From the NCBI GenBank assembly GCA_903904005.1, contig CAIVAR010000181.1:1-47152 (forward strand): a DNA stretch of 47,152 bases, in the 5' to 3' direction. A program made the position numbers and the translations under genes. Origin of the DNA: an uncultured Anaeromyxobacter sp. (GTDB lineage Bacteria; Myxococcota; Myxococcia; Myxococcales; Anaeromyxobacteraceae). Numbering within the stretch: the stretch's first letter is position 1; the number at the start of each line of letters is the position of its first letter. The notes under the pieces are model-generated. The model did not search any database. It saw nothing but the letters and a program-made list of their open reading frames with translations, and was not told where the DNA came from. Of the stretch, positions 20,011-27,972 are shown one piece after another.

Positions 20011-20288
20011 CCAAGCACGACATGGCCAAGAAGATGGTCCTCTTCTCCGTGCTGGGGACCATCGTCGCCATGATCTTCATGGCGACCTCGATCATCTTTC
20101 CCCAGCCGCTCCTGCTCGTGCTCGCCATGAGCATCGGCCAGGGAATCGCCATCTTCGCGCTGGTGCTCTACCTGCTCGCGGTGGCGCTCGACCTGCAGGC
20201 GAGCGGCGGGGCCTACATCCCGGCGGAGGAGCCTTCCGTGTACGAGGAGCCGCCTCCGGCCGAGGGAAGCGAGCCGCCCCCGGCCTAG
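20007..20288 (+). CDS. Two-helix membrane protein coupled to the tetraheme cytochrome
   Basis: 93 residues, starting with GTG inside the cytochrome stop (GTGA overlap). Helix 1 is about KMVLFSVLGTIVAMIFMAT and helix 2 about IGQGIAIFALVLYLLAVALDL; the tail is acidic and proline-rich (IPAEEPSVYEEPPPAEG). The coupling suggests a dedicated subunit or assembly factor for the tetraheme cytochrome. I do not recognise a family. The stop is followed after one base by the next gene. Confidence 0.75.
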   Translation: MTKHDMAKKMVLFSVLGTIVAMIFMATSIIFPQPLLLVLAMSIGQGIAIFALVLYLLAVALDLQASGGAYIPAEEPSVYEEPPPAEGSEPPPA

Positions 20289-20289
20289 C

Positions 20290-20874
20290 GTGATCCGAGC
20301 CCTCGCCACCCTGCTCCTGGCCCTGGCCGCCCTTCCCGCGGCGGCGCAGGTCCAGGGGGGCGGGGGTTCGCCGTCGGCGGGGCCCGACCCGAGCTTCCCC
20401 CGGGTCACGCTGGCGGCCCGGAGCATCGGGTCGCGACGCGGCGATGCCCCCGAGCGGAGGGCCCACGCTGCGCTGCTCATCCGGCTCGACGCCGGTTCGG
20501 GCGGCTTCATCGTGCAGGGCGGGAAGGAGGCGGTGGCCGGATGGCTGCCGGGGCGCGCGCGCGTGGTCGGCTACGTCATCCCGTGCGCCGATCCTCCGCA
20601 GGAATTCACCCGGGCCGCGGGGGCGTGGTGGGGGGAACCCGACGTGCGGGTGCTCCCCACGCGGGAGATCTCCACCTTCGCCGAACCGGGGCTCACCGAG
20701 GCGCGCCTGCGCGCCATCGTGGACTCCCTGAACGAGGAGTTCCGTTCCCGCGACTACCGGCTCGAGGGCGGGCCGAGCTCCAACAGCCTGGTGAGCAGGT
20801 TCCTGGAGCGGCTCGGACGGACGCTTCCCCCGGTCGGCGGCGAGGACCTCCCCGGCTGGGGCTGGAAACCCTGA
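20290..20874 (+). CDS. Secreted protein of unknown function
   Basis: 194 residues, GTG start one base after the previous stop. Signal peptide MIRALATLLLALAALPAAAQ, then a glycine-rich linker and a globular domain (RAHAALLIRLDAGSGGFIV, GWLPGRARVVGYVIPC, RAAGAWWGEPDVRVLPT). One cysteine remains after the signal, so no heme or disulfide pair. Near the end SNSLVSRFLERLGRTLPPV is followed by GWGWKP. The LNEEFRSRDYRLEGGPSSNS segment, together with AALLIRLDAG and the Asn-Ser pair, faintly recalls DUF4105/LRAT-type or peptidase-like folds, but I cannot support a function. It lies between the cytochrome unit and the acyltransferase/hydrolase pair. Confidence 0.65.
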   Translation: MIRALATLLLALAALPAAAQVQGGGGSPSAGPDPSFPRVTLAARSIGSRRGDAPERRAHAALLIRLDAGSGGFIVQGGKEAVAGWLPGRARVVGYVIPCADPPQEFTRAAGAWWGEPDVRVLPTREISTFAEPGLTEARLRAIVDSLNEEFRSRDYRLEGGPSSNSLVSRFLERLGRTLPPVGGEDLPGWGWKP

Positions 20875-20892
20875 TTCGGAAAGGATCCGGAC

Positions 20893-21933
20893 ATGGCCGA
20901 AGCCCCGCGACGCAAGATGTGGCTCGACTGGCAGCGCGGCCTGGCCGTGCTCTACATGCTGGAGTGGCACACCTGGGACTCGTGGCGCGCCGACTCGGCG
21001 GCCTCGGGCGCGGTCCACGACTTCCTCGCGATCGCCGGGGGCTTCGCCGCTCCGTCCTTCCTCTACATGGCGGGCATGTCGCAGGTCCTGGGCGACGCCG
21101 CGCAGGAGCGCAAGGGCATCCCCGCGGGGGTGCGCCGCCTGGGCGCCATCCGCCGCGCCCTCTGGCTGCTCGGCGTCGCCTACCTGCTGCGCCTCTTCTG
21201 GTTCCTGGCCGGCGGGGCCTGGCGGGTGCCGGACGGCTGGCACGGACTGCTCAAGGTCGACGTCCTGAACGTCATCGCCGTCTCGCTGCTCGTGGCCGCG
21301 CTCTTCACGGTCGGTCTCAAGCCCAGGGTCCATGCCGTGGTCGCGGTGGCGGCCACCGCCGCCGTGGCCTTCCTGGCCCCGGTGGTCGCCGGCTGGCAGC
21401 ACCCGCCGAGCCGCATCCTCGACTACCTCTACTCCGAGTGGCCGCGCGGCATCTTCTACCTGTTCCCCTGGGCCGCCTTCTGCTTCGCCGGGAGCGCGCT
21501 CGGCCGGCTGGCCATGGGGGAGTCGAAGCCCTTCACCTGGATCGCCATCGGCGCGGCGCTGGCGCTCGCCGGTTGGGCCGGCGACAAGCTCCCCACCTTC
21601 TATGCCCACCAGGACTTCTGGCGCACCTCCCCCTGCTGGTTCGCCATCCGGCTGGGGGGCGTGGTGGCGACGAGCGGCCTCCTGCAGCTCGTCCCGGCCT
21701 CCGCCGACCGCTGGCTCGCCTGGCTCCGGCTCATGGGGAAGCACAGCCTGCTCGGCTACTTCCTCTCCATCGAGCTCCCCTACGGCGTGCTCTCCCGACC
21801 GGTCCACAAGGCGCTCGGAACGTACGCCGGGATCGTGGGCGTGGTGGCCATGGCCGTCCTCATCTGGGCGGCGTCGCTCGCCGCGGAGCGCTACGACGCC
21901 TGGAAGGCGGATCGGGCGCGGGCCGCCGCGTGA
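20893..21933 (+). CDS. Integral membrane acyltransferase, DUF1624/HGSNAT-like
   Basis: 346 residues with about nine to ten transmembrane helices. The start RKMWLDWQRGLAVLYMLEWH has the arginine/aspartate-rich first loop and a histidine on helix 1 like heparan-alpha-glucosaminide N-acetyltransferase-type (DUF1624) proteins, followed by FLAIAGGFAAPSFLYMAGMS. These transfer acetyl groups across the membrane to sugars. The gene begins 18 bp after the preceding stop, with GGAAAGGATC upstream, and overlaps the SGNH hydrolase by 4 bp. A membrane O- or N-acyltransferase paired with a secreted SGNH esterase points to modification of a surface polysaccharide. Donor and acceptor are not known. Confidence 0.72.
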   Translation: MAEAPRRKMWLDWQRGLAVLYMLEWHTWDSWRADSAASGAVHDFLAIAGGFAAPSFLYMAGMSQVLGDAAQERKGIPAGVRRLGAIRRALWLLGVAYLLRLFWFLAGGAWRVPDGWHGLLKVDVLNVIAVSLLVAALFTVGLKPRVHAVVAVAATAAVAFLAPVVAGWQHPPSRILDYLYSEWPRGIFYLFPWAAFCFAGSALGRLAMGESKPFTWIAIGAALALAGWAGDKLPTFYAHQDFWRTSPCWFAIRLGGVVATSGLLQLVPASADRWLAWLRLMGKHSLLGYFLSIELPYGVLSRPVHKALGTYAGIVGVVAMAVLIWAASLAAERYDAWKADRARAAA

Positions 21934-23015
21934 GGATCCCCCGGGCCGCGGCCGCCCTCGCGGCCCTGTTTCTGGCCGGGGCGGCCGAGGGCGCGCCGAC
22001 CCCCGCCGGCGGGCCCCTCGTCGCCGCGCCGATCGTCTCGCGCGGGAAGCGCGTCGAGTCCCGGCCACCGGGCGGGAAGGCCGTGGTCGACGGCGTCTAC
22101 CGGACGAAGGCGTCCTGGGCCGGCGGCCATCCCACGGCGGCGAAGCCCTCCTGGGTGGCCATCGACGTGGGCGCGGGCCCGACGCGGCTCCTCGTCTCCT
22201 GGACCTCCTCCGGCAACCACGACTACACCGACCGGAAGTACGGCGCGCCGGTCGACTACCGGATCGAGACCTCGGCCGACTCGACCGACGGCGCCGACGG
22301 GAACTGGCGCACCGCCGTGACCATCGTCGGGAACCCGGTTCGCTCGCGGGCCCACGCCGTCGACTTTCGGGGGCAGCGCTGGCTCCGGATGGTGGTCACC
22401 GGCCTCTCCCCGGACGTCTTCGAATGGGGGCTCTACCTCGACGAGATCGACGTGCACGACCTCTCCCGCGGAGGCGACGACGTCTGGGTCTTCTTCGGCG
22501 ACAGCATCACCTCCCAGGTATTCGACCGGGCCCCGGCCCACCAGCCCAGCTTCCCGGAGGCGGTGGCGCGGCGTCACCCGGGGTTCTTCCCGGCCGTGAT
22601 CGGCGCGGGCTTCGGAAGCCTTCACCACGGGGACGCGGTCCGGCGCATCGACGAGGTGCTGGCCCTCAACCCGGACGCGAAGGTGATCGCGCTGGCCTTC
22701 GGGTCGAACGACTGGGATCCGGTCGCCTTCCGCAAGGATCTGCTCGAGGTGATCGGCAAGGTTCGCGCGGCGGGGCGGATCCCGGTGGTGGCGCGCATCC
22801 CCTTCCGGGCCGACAGCCCGGTCGACTACCCGGCCCGGCTCAACGCGGTCGTGGACGACGTGACGAAGCGTCTCGGCCTCGTCCCTGGCCCCGACCTGTA
22901 CGGTTGGTTCGCGGCGAACCGAGGCCACCTCGCCGACGGACTGCACCCCGACGACGCGGGATCGCAGGAGATGATCCGGCGCTGGGCGGAGGCGGCGGCG
23001 CCGCTGTATCCCTGA
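21930..23015 (+). CDS. Secreted SGNH/GDSL hydrolase with an N-terminal beta-sandwich domain
   Basis: 361 residues. GTG start within the acyltransferase stop. Signal peptide MRIPRAAAALAALFLAGAAEG. Residues ~30-180 form a discoidin-like (F5/8 type C) beta-sandwich (WVAIDVGAGPTRLLVSWTSS, RWLRMVVTGLSPDVFEWGLY), probably sugar-binding. The catalytic part begins with block I FFGDSIT (Ser192), continues with block III GSNDW, and ends with block V DGLHPDDAG (Asp336, His339). This is the complete SGNH triad, so it should be an active esterase or deacetylase acting outside the cytoplasm. The coupling to a membrane acyltransferase suggests removal or transfer of the same acyl groups. I put the start at 21930; longer upstream frames are shadows of the acyltransferase gene. 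Confidence 0.9.
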   Translation: MRIPRAAAALAALFLAGAAEGAPTPAGGPLVAAPIVSRGKRVESRPPGGKAVVDGVYRTKASWAGGHPTAAKPSWVAIDVGAGPTRLLVSWTSSGNHDYTDRKYGAPVDYRIETSADSTDGADGNWRTAVTIVGNPVRSRAHAVDFRGQRWLRMVVTGLSPDVFEWGLYLDEIDVHDLSRGGDDVWVFFGDSITSQVFDRAPAHQPSFPEAVARRHPGFFPAVIGAGFGSLHHGDAVRRIDEVLALNPDAKVIALAFGSNDWDPVAFRKDLLEVIGKVRAAGRIPVVARIPFRADSPVDYPARLNAVVDDVTKRLGLVPGPDLYGWFAANRGHLADGLHPDDAGSQEMIRRWAEAAAPLYP

Positions 23016-23034
23016 GCGCGCGCCCGAGGACGCC

Positions 23035-23889
23035 ATGATCGAACGTGAAGTGAAGGACGTCGTCACCCCCGAGATGGCCAGCGACGGCGCCGGCGTCCGG
23101 CTCAAGCGGAGCATCGCCACCCGGACGCTCGACCACCTCGATCCGTTCTTCCTCTTCGACCACTTCGGGTCGGAGAACGCCGGGGACTACGTCGCCGGCT
23201 TCCCCATGCACCCGCACCGGGGCATCGAGACCATCACCTACATGCTCGACGGCAGCGTCGCGCACCGGGACAGCCTCGGCAACGCGGGGGTCATCGGGGC
23301 AGGTGACGTTCAGTGGATGACCGCCGGGAGCGGGATCCTCCACGAGGAGATGCCGCGGGTCGGCCCCCGCCGGCTCGACGGCTTCCAGATCTGGGTGAAC
23401 CTGCCCCGCAAGCTCAAGATGACGGGCCCTCGCTACCAGGACGTCCCGGCGGCCCGGATCCCGGACGTCGTCCGCCCGGACGGCACGCGGATCCGGGTCG
23501 TGGCCGGCCAGGTCGACGGGGTGGCCGGCGCGGTCGGGGAGATCTTCGCGGACCCGACCTACCTCGACGTGTCCCTTCCCGCCGCCGGGACCCTGGAGCA
23601 GCCCGTCCCGCGGGGGCACACCGCGATCCTCTACATCTTCCAGGGGGAGGTCACGGTGGGTGGAGGTGCCGGGGGTGGCGTCGCCGTCCCGTCCCCGCGC
23701 CTCGTCGTCCTCGGCGACGGGGACGTGGTCCGCGTCCGCGCCGGCGGCGCACCGGCACGGCTCCTGCTGCTCTCGGCCCAGCCGCTCCACGAGCCGTCCG
23801 TTCGCTGGGGCCCCTTCGTCATGAACACGAAGGAGGAGATCGCGCAGGCCCTCCAGGAACTGCGGGACGGCACCTTCATCCGCCGCTGA
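23035..23889 (+). CDS. Pirin family protein
   Basis: 284 residues, double cupin. Metal ligands of the N-terminal cupin are in MHPHRGIETITYMLDG and IGAGDVQWMTAGSGILHEE (His-x-His and His-Glu), as in pirins with quercetinase-like activity or redox-dependent regulatory roles. The C-terminal cupin shows GHTAILYIFQGEVTVGG. The gene ends NTKEEIAQALQELRDGTF, the usual pirin tail. It is 19 bp after the SGNH gene and may be the last gene of the run, or may have its own ribosome site. The convergent kinase begins two bases downstream. Its role here is unclear. Confidence 0.93.
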   Translation: MIEREVKDVVTPEMASDGAGVRLKRSIATRTLDHLDPFFLFDHFGSENAGDYVAGFPMHPHRGIETITYMLDGSVAHRDSLGNAGVIGAGDVQWMTAGSGILHEEMPRVGPRRLDGFQIWVNLPRKLKMTGPRYQDVPAARIPDVVRPDGTRIRVVAGQVDGVAGAVGEIFADPTYLDVSLPAAGTLEQPVPRGHTAILYIFQGEVTVGGGAGGGVAVPSPRLVVLGDGDVVRVRAGGAPARLLLLSAQPLHEPSVRWGPFVMNTKEEIAQALQELRDGTFIRR

Positions 23890-23891
23890 CG

Positions 23892-26615
23892 TCAACGATC
23901 CAGGAAGGCGGGGAACTCGATCCGGAAGGTGGTCCCCTCCCCGGGCACGCTGGTCGCGCCGATCGTCCCGCCGTGGGCGGTGATGATCGAGTGGCAGATG
24001 GGCAGGCCGAGCCCCGTCCCCTCGCCCGGGCGCCGGGTCGTGTAGAACGGGTCGAAGATCCGCGCCAGGACGTCGGGCTCCATGCCGGTCCCGTTGTCGG
24101 CCACCTCGATGCGGGCCCGCCCTCGCTCCCCCGGGCCGATCCGGATGACGACCCGCCCCTGCCGCCCCGTGGGGATGGCCTTCGCGGCGTTCGTGACCAG
24201 GTTGATGAGCACCTGCGCGAGCTGGCCCGGCGAGGCCTCGACGTCGGGCGCCCCGCCGTCCTCGACCAGCAGCGCGGCGTTGCGGGGGACCGAGGCGGGG
24301 AGCCAGCGCATCGCCTCCTCGACCACCGCGGCCAGGTGGACCCGGGCTCGCTGCGCGTCCGGCTTTCCCAGCAGGGTCAGGTCCTTCACGATCCGGGCGA
24401 TCCGCTCGCTGCCGGCCTGAGCGTCGGCGAGCGCCTCGGCGAGCCCCCCGAGCTCCACCTCCAGGACCTCCGGATCGATCGACTTGCCTCCCACCGTCGC
24501 CTTCCGGATGGCGTCCACCATCTCGATGGCGCTGCCCTGCGCCCCCATCGCTCCGGCGAGCGGGTTGTTGATCTCGTGCGCCACCCCGGCGACCAGGGTC
24601 CCCATGGCGGCGAGACGCGAACTGGTGGCGAGCTTCTCCTCCATGGCGCGCCGCTCCGTGATGTCGACGAAGGAGCCGACGTAGTGGGTCGTGGCCCCCT
24701 CCGGGCTTCGCACCGCCTGGATGGTCAGCACTTCCAGATACAGCTCGCCGTTCTTGCGCCGGTTCCAGATCTCCCCCTGCCACCGGTGCTCCTCGAGGAG
24801 GGTTCGCCACATCGCGCGGAAGAATTCTGGCGGGTGTCGCCCCGAGTTCACTACCCGTATGTTCTGACCGTGGACCTCTTCGGCGCCGTATCCGGTCACC
24901 AGCGCGAAGGTCGGGTTTACGGAGATGACGACCCCATCCGGGTCGGTCACCACGATCGACGAGCCGCTGTTCTCGAAGACCTTGTCGGCGAGCAGCAGCC
25001 GGGCCTCGTTGGCCCGGAGCGCCTCGTTCTTCTGCTCGATCACGGCGGTGCGGCCGGTGGTCCCGAGCATCAGCACCTGGAAGAGCGAGGCGAAGATCAG
25101 CCCCACCACCCCGACGGCCCAGGCCGCCCAGGGGCGGTGGGCCTGGAGATGACCTTCTGTGATGACGACGGAGAGGACCCAGTGCTGGTCCCCCGCTCGC
25201 AGCGTCGTCGACCAGGTCGACGCGTCGCGGACGGCGTTGCGGCCGGGCGACTTCCATCCGTCCGATCGAAAGAGAAGTCGGGCGCCCTCCGGCGCGCCGG
25301 CGTCGACGAGCTCGAAGGCCAGACCGTGGGGGACGTGGCCGCGGGTGGCGATCCCGATCATCTCGTCCACCTTGATGACCGCCACGGCGAAGCCGGCGAC
25401 GTGCGGGCTCTCGGGCGATTCCGCCGATGGGACGGTGGAGACGGGGAGAAGCTCGAGCACGCCCACCCGCTCCATCCGCTCCTGGACGAGGCGGACGGGC
25501 GAGGTCACCGACATTCCCCCCGAGGCCCGCGCCTGCGCGATGGCCTTGCGCCGGATCGGTTCGGACTGGATGTCGAAGCCCACCGCCGCCCGGTTGGCGT
25601 CGAGCGGCACGATGTACCGGACCGCAACGTAGTCGGGACGGCGACCGGCGCGCACCAGGCGACGCTCGGCGTCCCGCTCGGTGACCTGCCAGGGGCCGAG
25701 CGGGGAGAGACGGCTCATGGCCTCCTCGAACCCGGGGCGCTGCTCGTCCGGGATCAGGTCGTTGTAGCTGAGCGCGGAGATGTCGGCGTTGTCGCGGAGG
25801 GTGAGTCGGGTGAACTGCTCGAACTGGGGAAAGGCGACGCCGGGTGTGGCCTCCACGAAGTTCCGGAGCGAGGCCAGCACCTCCCGGTGGGTGAGGAGGC
25901 GATCCCCGATCCTCCGGGCGATGGCCTGGCCGTCGTCCTCGAGCTGCCCCTGCGCGGCCGCCGTCTCCCATCGCGCGGCGACGTGGAACACGAGCGCCAC
26001 CAGGCCAAGCGCGACCACCATCGGGAGGACGATCCGCTGCCTGCGCTCCCTCCAGAGCCGGTCCGGCCCCCACAGGAAGCAGAGGCTGAGGGGCGCGAAC
26101 ACCAGGACGCCCAGCACGTCGCCGACGTACCAGGTCCACCAGGTGAACCGGAACTGTGCCCCGTCGATGACCCCGGCCGCGAAGAGCCCGGAGACGCTCA
26201 CCGTCGCCGAGACGATGCCGACGACCAGCCCCCCGAGCAGCAGGAACCCGACCGCATCCTGCTCCCGCTCGAGCTGCTCCCAGGCCTTCCCCTGGAAGCG
26301 GACCACCAGCGCACGTCCCGCCGCGGCCTGCGCCGTCGCGCCGACGGCGATCACGGCGGCGATCCCCGCGGTGAGGGGCGTCAGCGTCCCGGCCAGGGCG
26401 GCGTGGAGCAGGTTGAGGAGGAACGACCCGACCCAGACTCCGGGCGTCGCCCGCCACCCGAACCGGAGCAGGCAGGCGAGCGCGAGGCCGGCCGCCGGGA
26501 AGACCGGGCTCGCGTAGCCCGGCGGAATGGCCAGCGCGAGGCCGGCCATGCCCAGGACGAGGTAACCCAGAGCCAGCAAGATCACGACGCGAGGCGTGGA
26601 GGGGACTCCGCTCAT
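23892..26615 (-). CDS. MASE1-CHASE-PAS hybrid sensor histidine kinase without receiver
   Basis: 907 residues from the ATG at 26615, chosen over a GTG at 26636 because GGGAG sits seven bases before it. Order: MASE1 membrane domain (about residues 15-300, AIPPGYASPVFPAAGLALA), CHASE extracellular ligand domain (~310-540, LRDNADISALSYNDLIPDE), a further helix, PAS (~590-680, GVVISVNPTFALVTGYGAEE and SGRHPPEFFRAMW) with a PAC tail, HisKA with the phosphorylated His680 in GVAHEINNPLAG, and HATPase_c (NLVTNAAKAI, DNGTGMEPDVLARIFDPF, GTGLGL). CHASE domains bind small extracellular signals such as cytokinin-like compounds. No response regulator is adjacent, so the target is elsewhere. It diverges from the acyl-CoA-binding protein gene. 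Confidence 0.92.
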   Translation of the reverse strand: MSGVPSTPRVVILLALGYLVLGMAGLALAIPPGYASPVFPAAGLALACLLRFGWRATPGVWVGSFLLNLLHAALAGTLTPLTAGIAAVIAVGATAQAAAGRALVVRFQGKAWEQLEREQDAVGFLLLGGLVVGIVSATVSVSGLFAAGVIDGAQFRFTWWTWYVGDVLGVLVFAPLSLCFLWGPDRLWRERRQRIVLPMVVALGLVALVFHVAARWETAAAQGQLEDDGQAIARRIGDRLLTHREVLASLRNFVEATPGVAFPQFEQFTRLTLRDNADISALSYNDLIPDEQRPGFEEAMSRLSPLGPWQVTERDAERRLVRAGRRPDYVAVRYIVPLDANRAAVGFDIQSEPIRRKAIAQARASGGMSVTSPVRLVQERMERVGVLELLPVSTVPSAESPESPHVAGFAVAVIKVDEMIGIATRGHVPHGLAFELVDAGAPEGARLLFRSDGWKSPGRNAVRDASTWSTTLRAGDQHWVLSVVITEGHLQAHRPWAAWAVGVVGLIFASLFQVLMLGTTGRTAVIEQKNEALRANEARLLLADKVFENSGSSIVVTDPDGVVISVNPTFALVTGYGAEEVHGQNIRVVNSGRHPPEFFRAMWRTLLEEHRWQGEIWNRRKNGELYLEVLTIQAVRSPEGATTHYVGSFVDITERRAMEEKLATSSRLAAMGTLVAGVAHEINNPLAGAMGAQGSAIEMVDAIRKATVGGKSIDPEVLEVELGGLAEALADAQAGSERIARIVKDLTLLGKPDAQRARVHLAAVVEEAMRWLPASVPRNAALLVEDGGAPDVEASPGQLAQVLINLVTNAAKAIPTGRQGRVVIRIGPGERGRARIEVADNGTGMEPDVLARIFDPFYTTRRPGEGTGLGLPICHSIITAHGGTIGATSVPGEGTTFRIEFPAFLDR

Positions 26616-26702
26616 GGGACGTCTCCCATGATGCACCGGTGGTGCGGCGGGAAGAAGCGGCGCCTCGATCCCGGGAGGGGCGGACCGAGGGACCGTCGCC
26701 GG

Positions 26703-26710
26703 GCTAATAT
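26703..26710 (+). promoter_or_regulatory. -10 element GCTAATAT, leaderless promoter of the ACBP gene
   Basis: TAATAT is followed by six bases (GGTCCC) and then the ATG at 26717. The spacing predicts transcription starting at the initiation codon. No ribosome site precedes the ATG. Confidence 0.55.
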
Positions 26711-26716
26711 GGTCCC

Positions 26717-26980
26717 ATGTCCACCAGCGACCCGTTCATCGTGGCCCAGGAGCGCGTGAAGACCCTCTCCCGCCGCCCGTCCAACTCCGAGCTGCTCGAC
26801 CTCTACGGCCTGTTCAAGCAGGCCACCGAGGGGGATGTGAAGGGGAGCCGGCCGGGCCTGCTCGACCAGAAGGGGCGCGCCAAGTTCGACGCCTGGACGT
26901 CGCGCAAGGGGATGGTCGGCGCAGACGCGAAGGTCCGCTACGTGTCGCTCGTCGGCGAGCTGGTGCGGAAGCTGGGTTGA
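26717..26980 (+). CDS. Acyl-CoA-binding protein
   Basis: 87 residues, the normal size of ACBP, a four-helix bundle that binds long-chain acyl-CoA esters in the cytoplasm. The signatures are all present: FIVAQERVKTLSRRPS in helix 1, LLDLYGLFKQATEGDV (the ligand-binding Tyr and Lys segment) and FDAWTSRKGM with the Trp and Lys, and YVSLVGEL at the end. ACBPs are rare in bacteria but known in myxobacteria and a few others. The mRNA is predicted to be leaderless (see promoter). The gene is not in an operon with fatty-acid genes; the following gene starts 39 bp later and could be co-transcribed. Confidence 0.92.
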   Translation: MSTSDPFIVAQERVKTLSRRPSNSELLDLYGLFKQATEGDVKGSRPGLLDQKGRAKFDAWTSRKGMVGADAKVRYVSLVGELVRKLG

Positions 26981-27019
26981 CCCAGGGGCGGACGCCCTCA
27001 CCGAACTGGAGAACCGACC

Positions 27020-27277
27020 ATGCGGAAGATCCTGGGCTCGTTCGTGGCCATCGCCTTCGTTGCCACCGCCCTTCCCGCCTTCGCCGATGACGTCGACAAG
27101 GCGGTCAAGGACACCAAGGAGTGGACGAAGAAGGCTGCCGACGACGCGGCCGAAGCCACCAAGAAGGGCGCCAAGAACTCGAAGGAGTGGACCAAGAAGG
27201 CCGCCGACGACGCGGCGAACTGGTCCAAGAAGGCTGCCGACGACGCGGCCGAGGCCACCAAGAAGGCGGTCAAGTAG
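27020..27277 (+). CDS. Lysine/alanine-rich periplasmic repeat protein
   Basis: 85 residues. Signal peptide MRKILGSFVAIAFVATALPA with cleavage near AFADD. The mature part consists of near-repeats of KEWTKKAADDAAEATKK: three full copies of the WTKKAADDAA or WSKKAADDAA unit joined by KG-AKNS. This gives a strongly charged amphipathic helix, like late-embryogenesis-abundant or histone-H1-like segments. A stress-protective or wall-associated role is plausible, not shown. The ribosome site is a weak GGAG (GGAGAACCGACC) before the ATG. Confidence 0.8.
   Translation: MRKILGSFVAIAFVATALPAFADDVDKAVKDTKEWTKKAADDAAEATKKGAKNSKEWTKKAADDAANWSKKAADDAAEATKKAVK
27113..27277 (+). repeat. Internal DNA repeat encoding the KKAADDAA units
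   Basis: Direct near-copies of AAGAAGGCTGCCGACGACGC lie at 27128, 27196 (GCC variant) and 27230, in an in-frame array. Such arrays expand or contract by slippage, so repeat number may vary among strains. Confidence 0.7.
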
Positions 27278-27407
27278 GACGCGGTTCCCGTCTCCACGAG
27301 CCGTACGCGGCGATGAGGAACCCGCTCACGAGCGTGTAGGTCAGGACCACGGCCAGCGCCTGGCGGGTGCAGAGCTCCGGGCCGCCGAACAGGTCCAGCC
27401 GACCCCT
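27270..27407 (-). pseudogene. Remnant of a minus-strand membrane protein C-terminus
   Basis: The minus strand encodes about 45 residues ending in TGA at 27270-27272, including the hydrophobic helix QALAVVLTYTLVSGFLI followed by AAYGSWRREP. There is no start or upstream sequence in frame: reading further upstream, the frame enters antisense of the transglycosylase remnant. The helix followed by a short basic tail is the kind of C-terminus found in transporters (ammonium-channel-like is one possibility), but I cannot name it. The stop lies inside the repeat-protein gene's end. Confidence 0.35.
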
Positions 27408-27408
27408 C

Positions 27409-27723
27409 CGCGAGAACGTGATGGCCGGGGCCGCCTACCTGGCGCTCCTCCGGCGAGACCATTTCGAGGAGCCGGGGATCGCGATGGAGGACCGCATCCA
27501 CTTCGCGCTGGCGGCCTACAACGCGGGGCCGGCCCGTATCGCCTCGCTCCGGCGCAAGGCGAAGGCCCGCGGCCTCGATCCCGACGTCTGGTTCGGGAAC
27601 GCGGAGCTCGAGGCCTACCGGGACATCGGGCAGGAGACACCGCGCTACGTCGCGAACATCGTGCGGTACTACCTGGCCTACCGGCTGGCGAACGAGCAGG
27701 GGGCGGGGCGCGACGGAAAGTGA
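27409..27723 (+). pseudogene. 5'-truncated lytic murein transglycosylase
   Basis: About 104 residues match the C-terminal half of an SLT/MltF-type transglycosylase catalytic domain: RENVMAGAAYLALLRRDHF, RIHFALAAYNAGPARIASL with the conserved A-Y-N-A-G-P motif, and ETPRYVANIVRYYLAYR. The N-terminal half, which carries the catalytic glutamate and any signal peptide, is absent; the upstream sequence is the unrelated minus-strand remnant. No ribosome site precedes the first possible ATGs at 27367 and 27421. It is therefore a decayed gene cut off at its 5' side. Confidence 0.7.
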
Positions 27724-27732
27724 ATGCCGACG

Positions 27733-27747
27733 GTCCGCGGCGCGGAC
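27733..27747 (+). terminator. Hairpin after the transglycosylase remnant
   Basis: GTCCGC, loop GGC, GCGGAC: a perfect 6-bp stem ten bases beyond the TGA. No T-tract. GACGGTC flanks it on both sides as a direct repeat (27729-27735 and 27745-27751). Confidence 0.35.
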
Positions 27748-27751
27748 GGTC

Positions 27752-27972
27752 GGCCAGATGGGGCGTAAGAAAACGCTGCATTGACAGCGATTCCAGCGAA
27801 TTCCCCCGTCGCGATCGCGACGCGCAGGGAAGGCTCGCCACGGCGCCGCGTTTCGCGCGGGAGCGGCGATCTGTGGTTCTGGCGAGGTTCGAGATCCTCG
27901 CGCCGGAAATCGCGCGGGAGGGCATGCCCGTGCGTCTGGCGAGGGCCGGAATTCACGTGAGACATTGCTCTC
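27752..27972 (+). promoter_or_regulatory. Leader upstream of the HNH gene
   Basis: 221 bp without a gene, less GC-rich than its surroundings (GTAAGAAAACGCTGCATTGAC, GGAATTCACGTGAGACATTG). It contains a hairpin GCGAGG/CCTCGC with an 8-base loop (27882-27901), and repeats of CTGGCGAGG near 27879 and 27936 and of CGCGCGGGAG near 27855 and 27910. The ATTGAC at 27779-27784 could be a -35 but no matching -10 was found. Confidence 0.3.
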
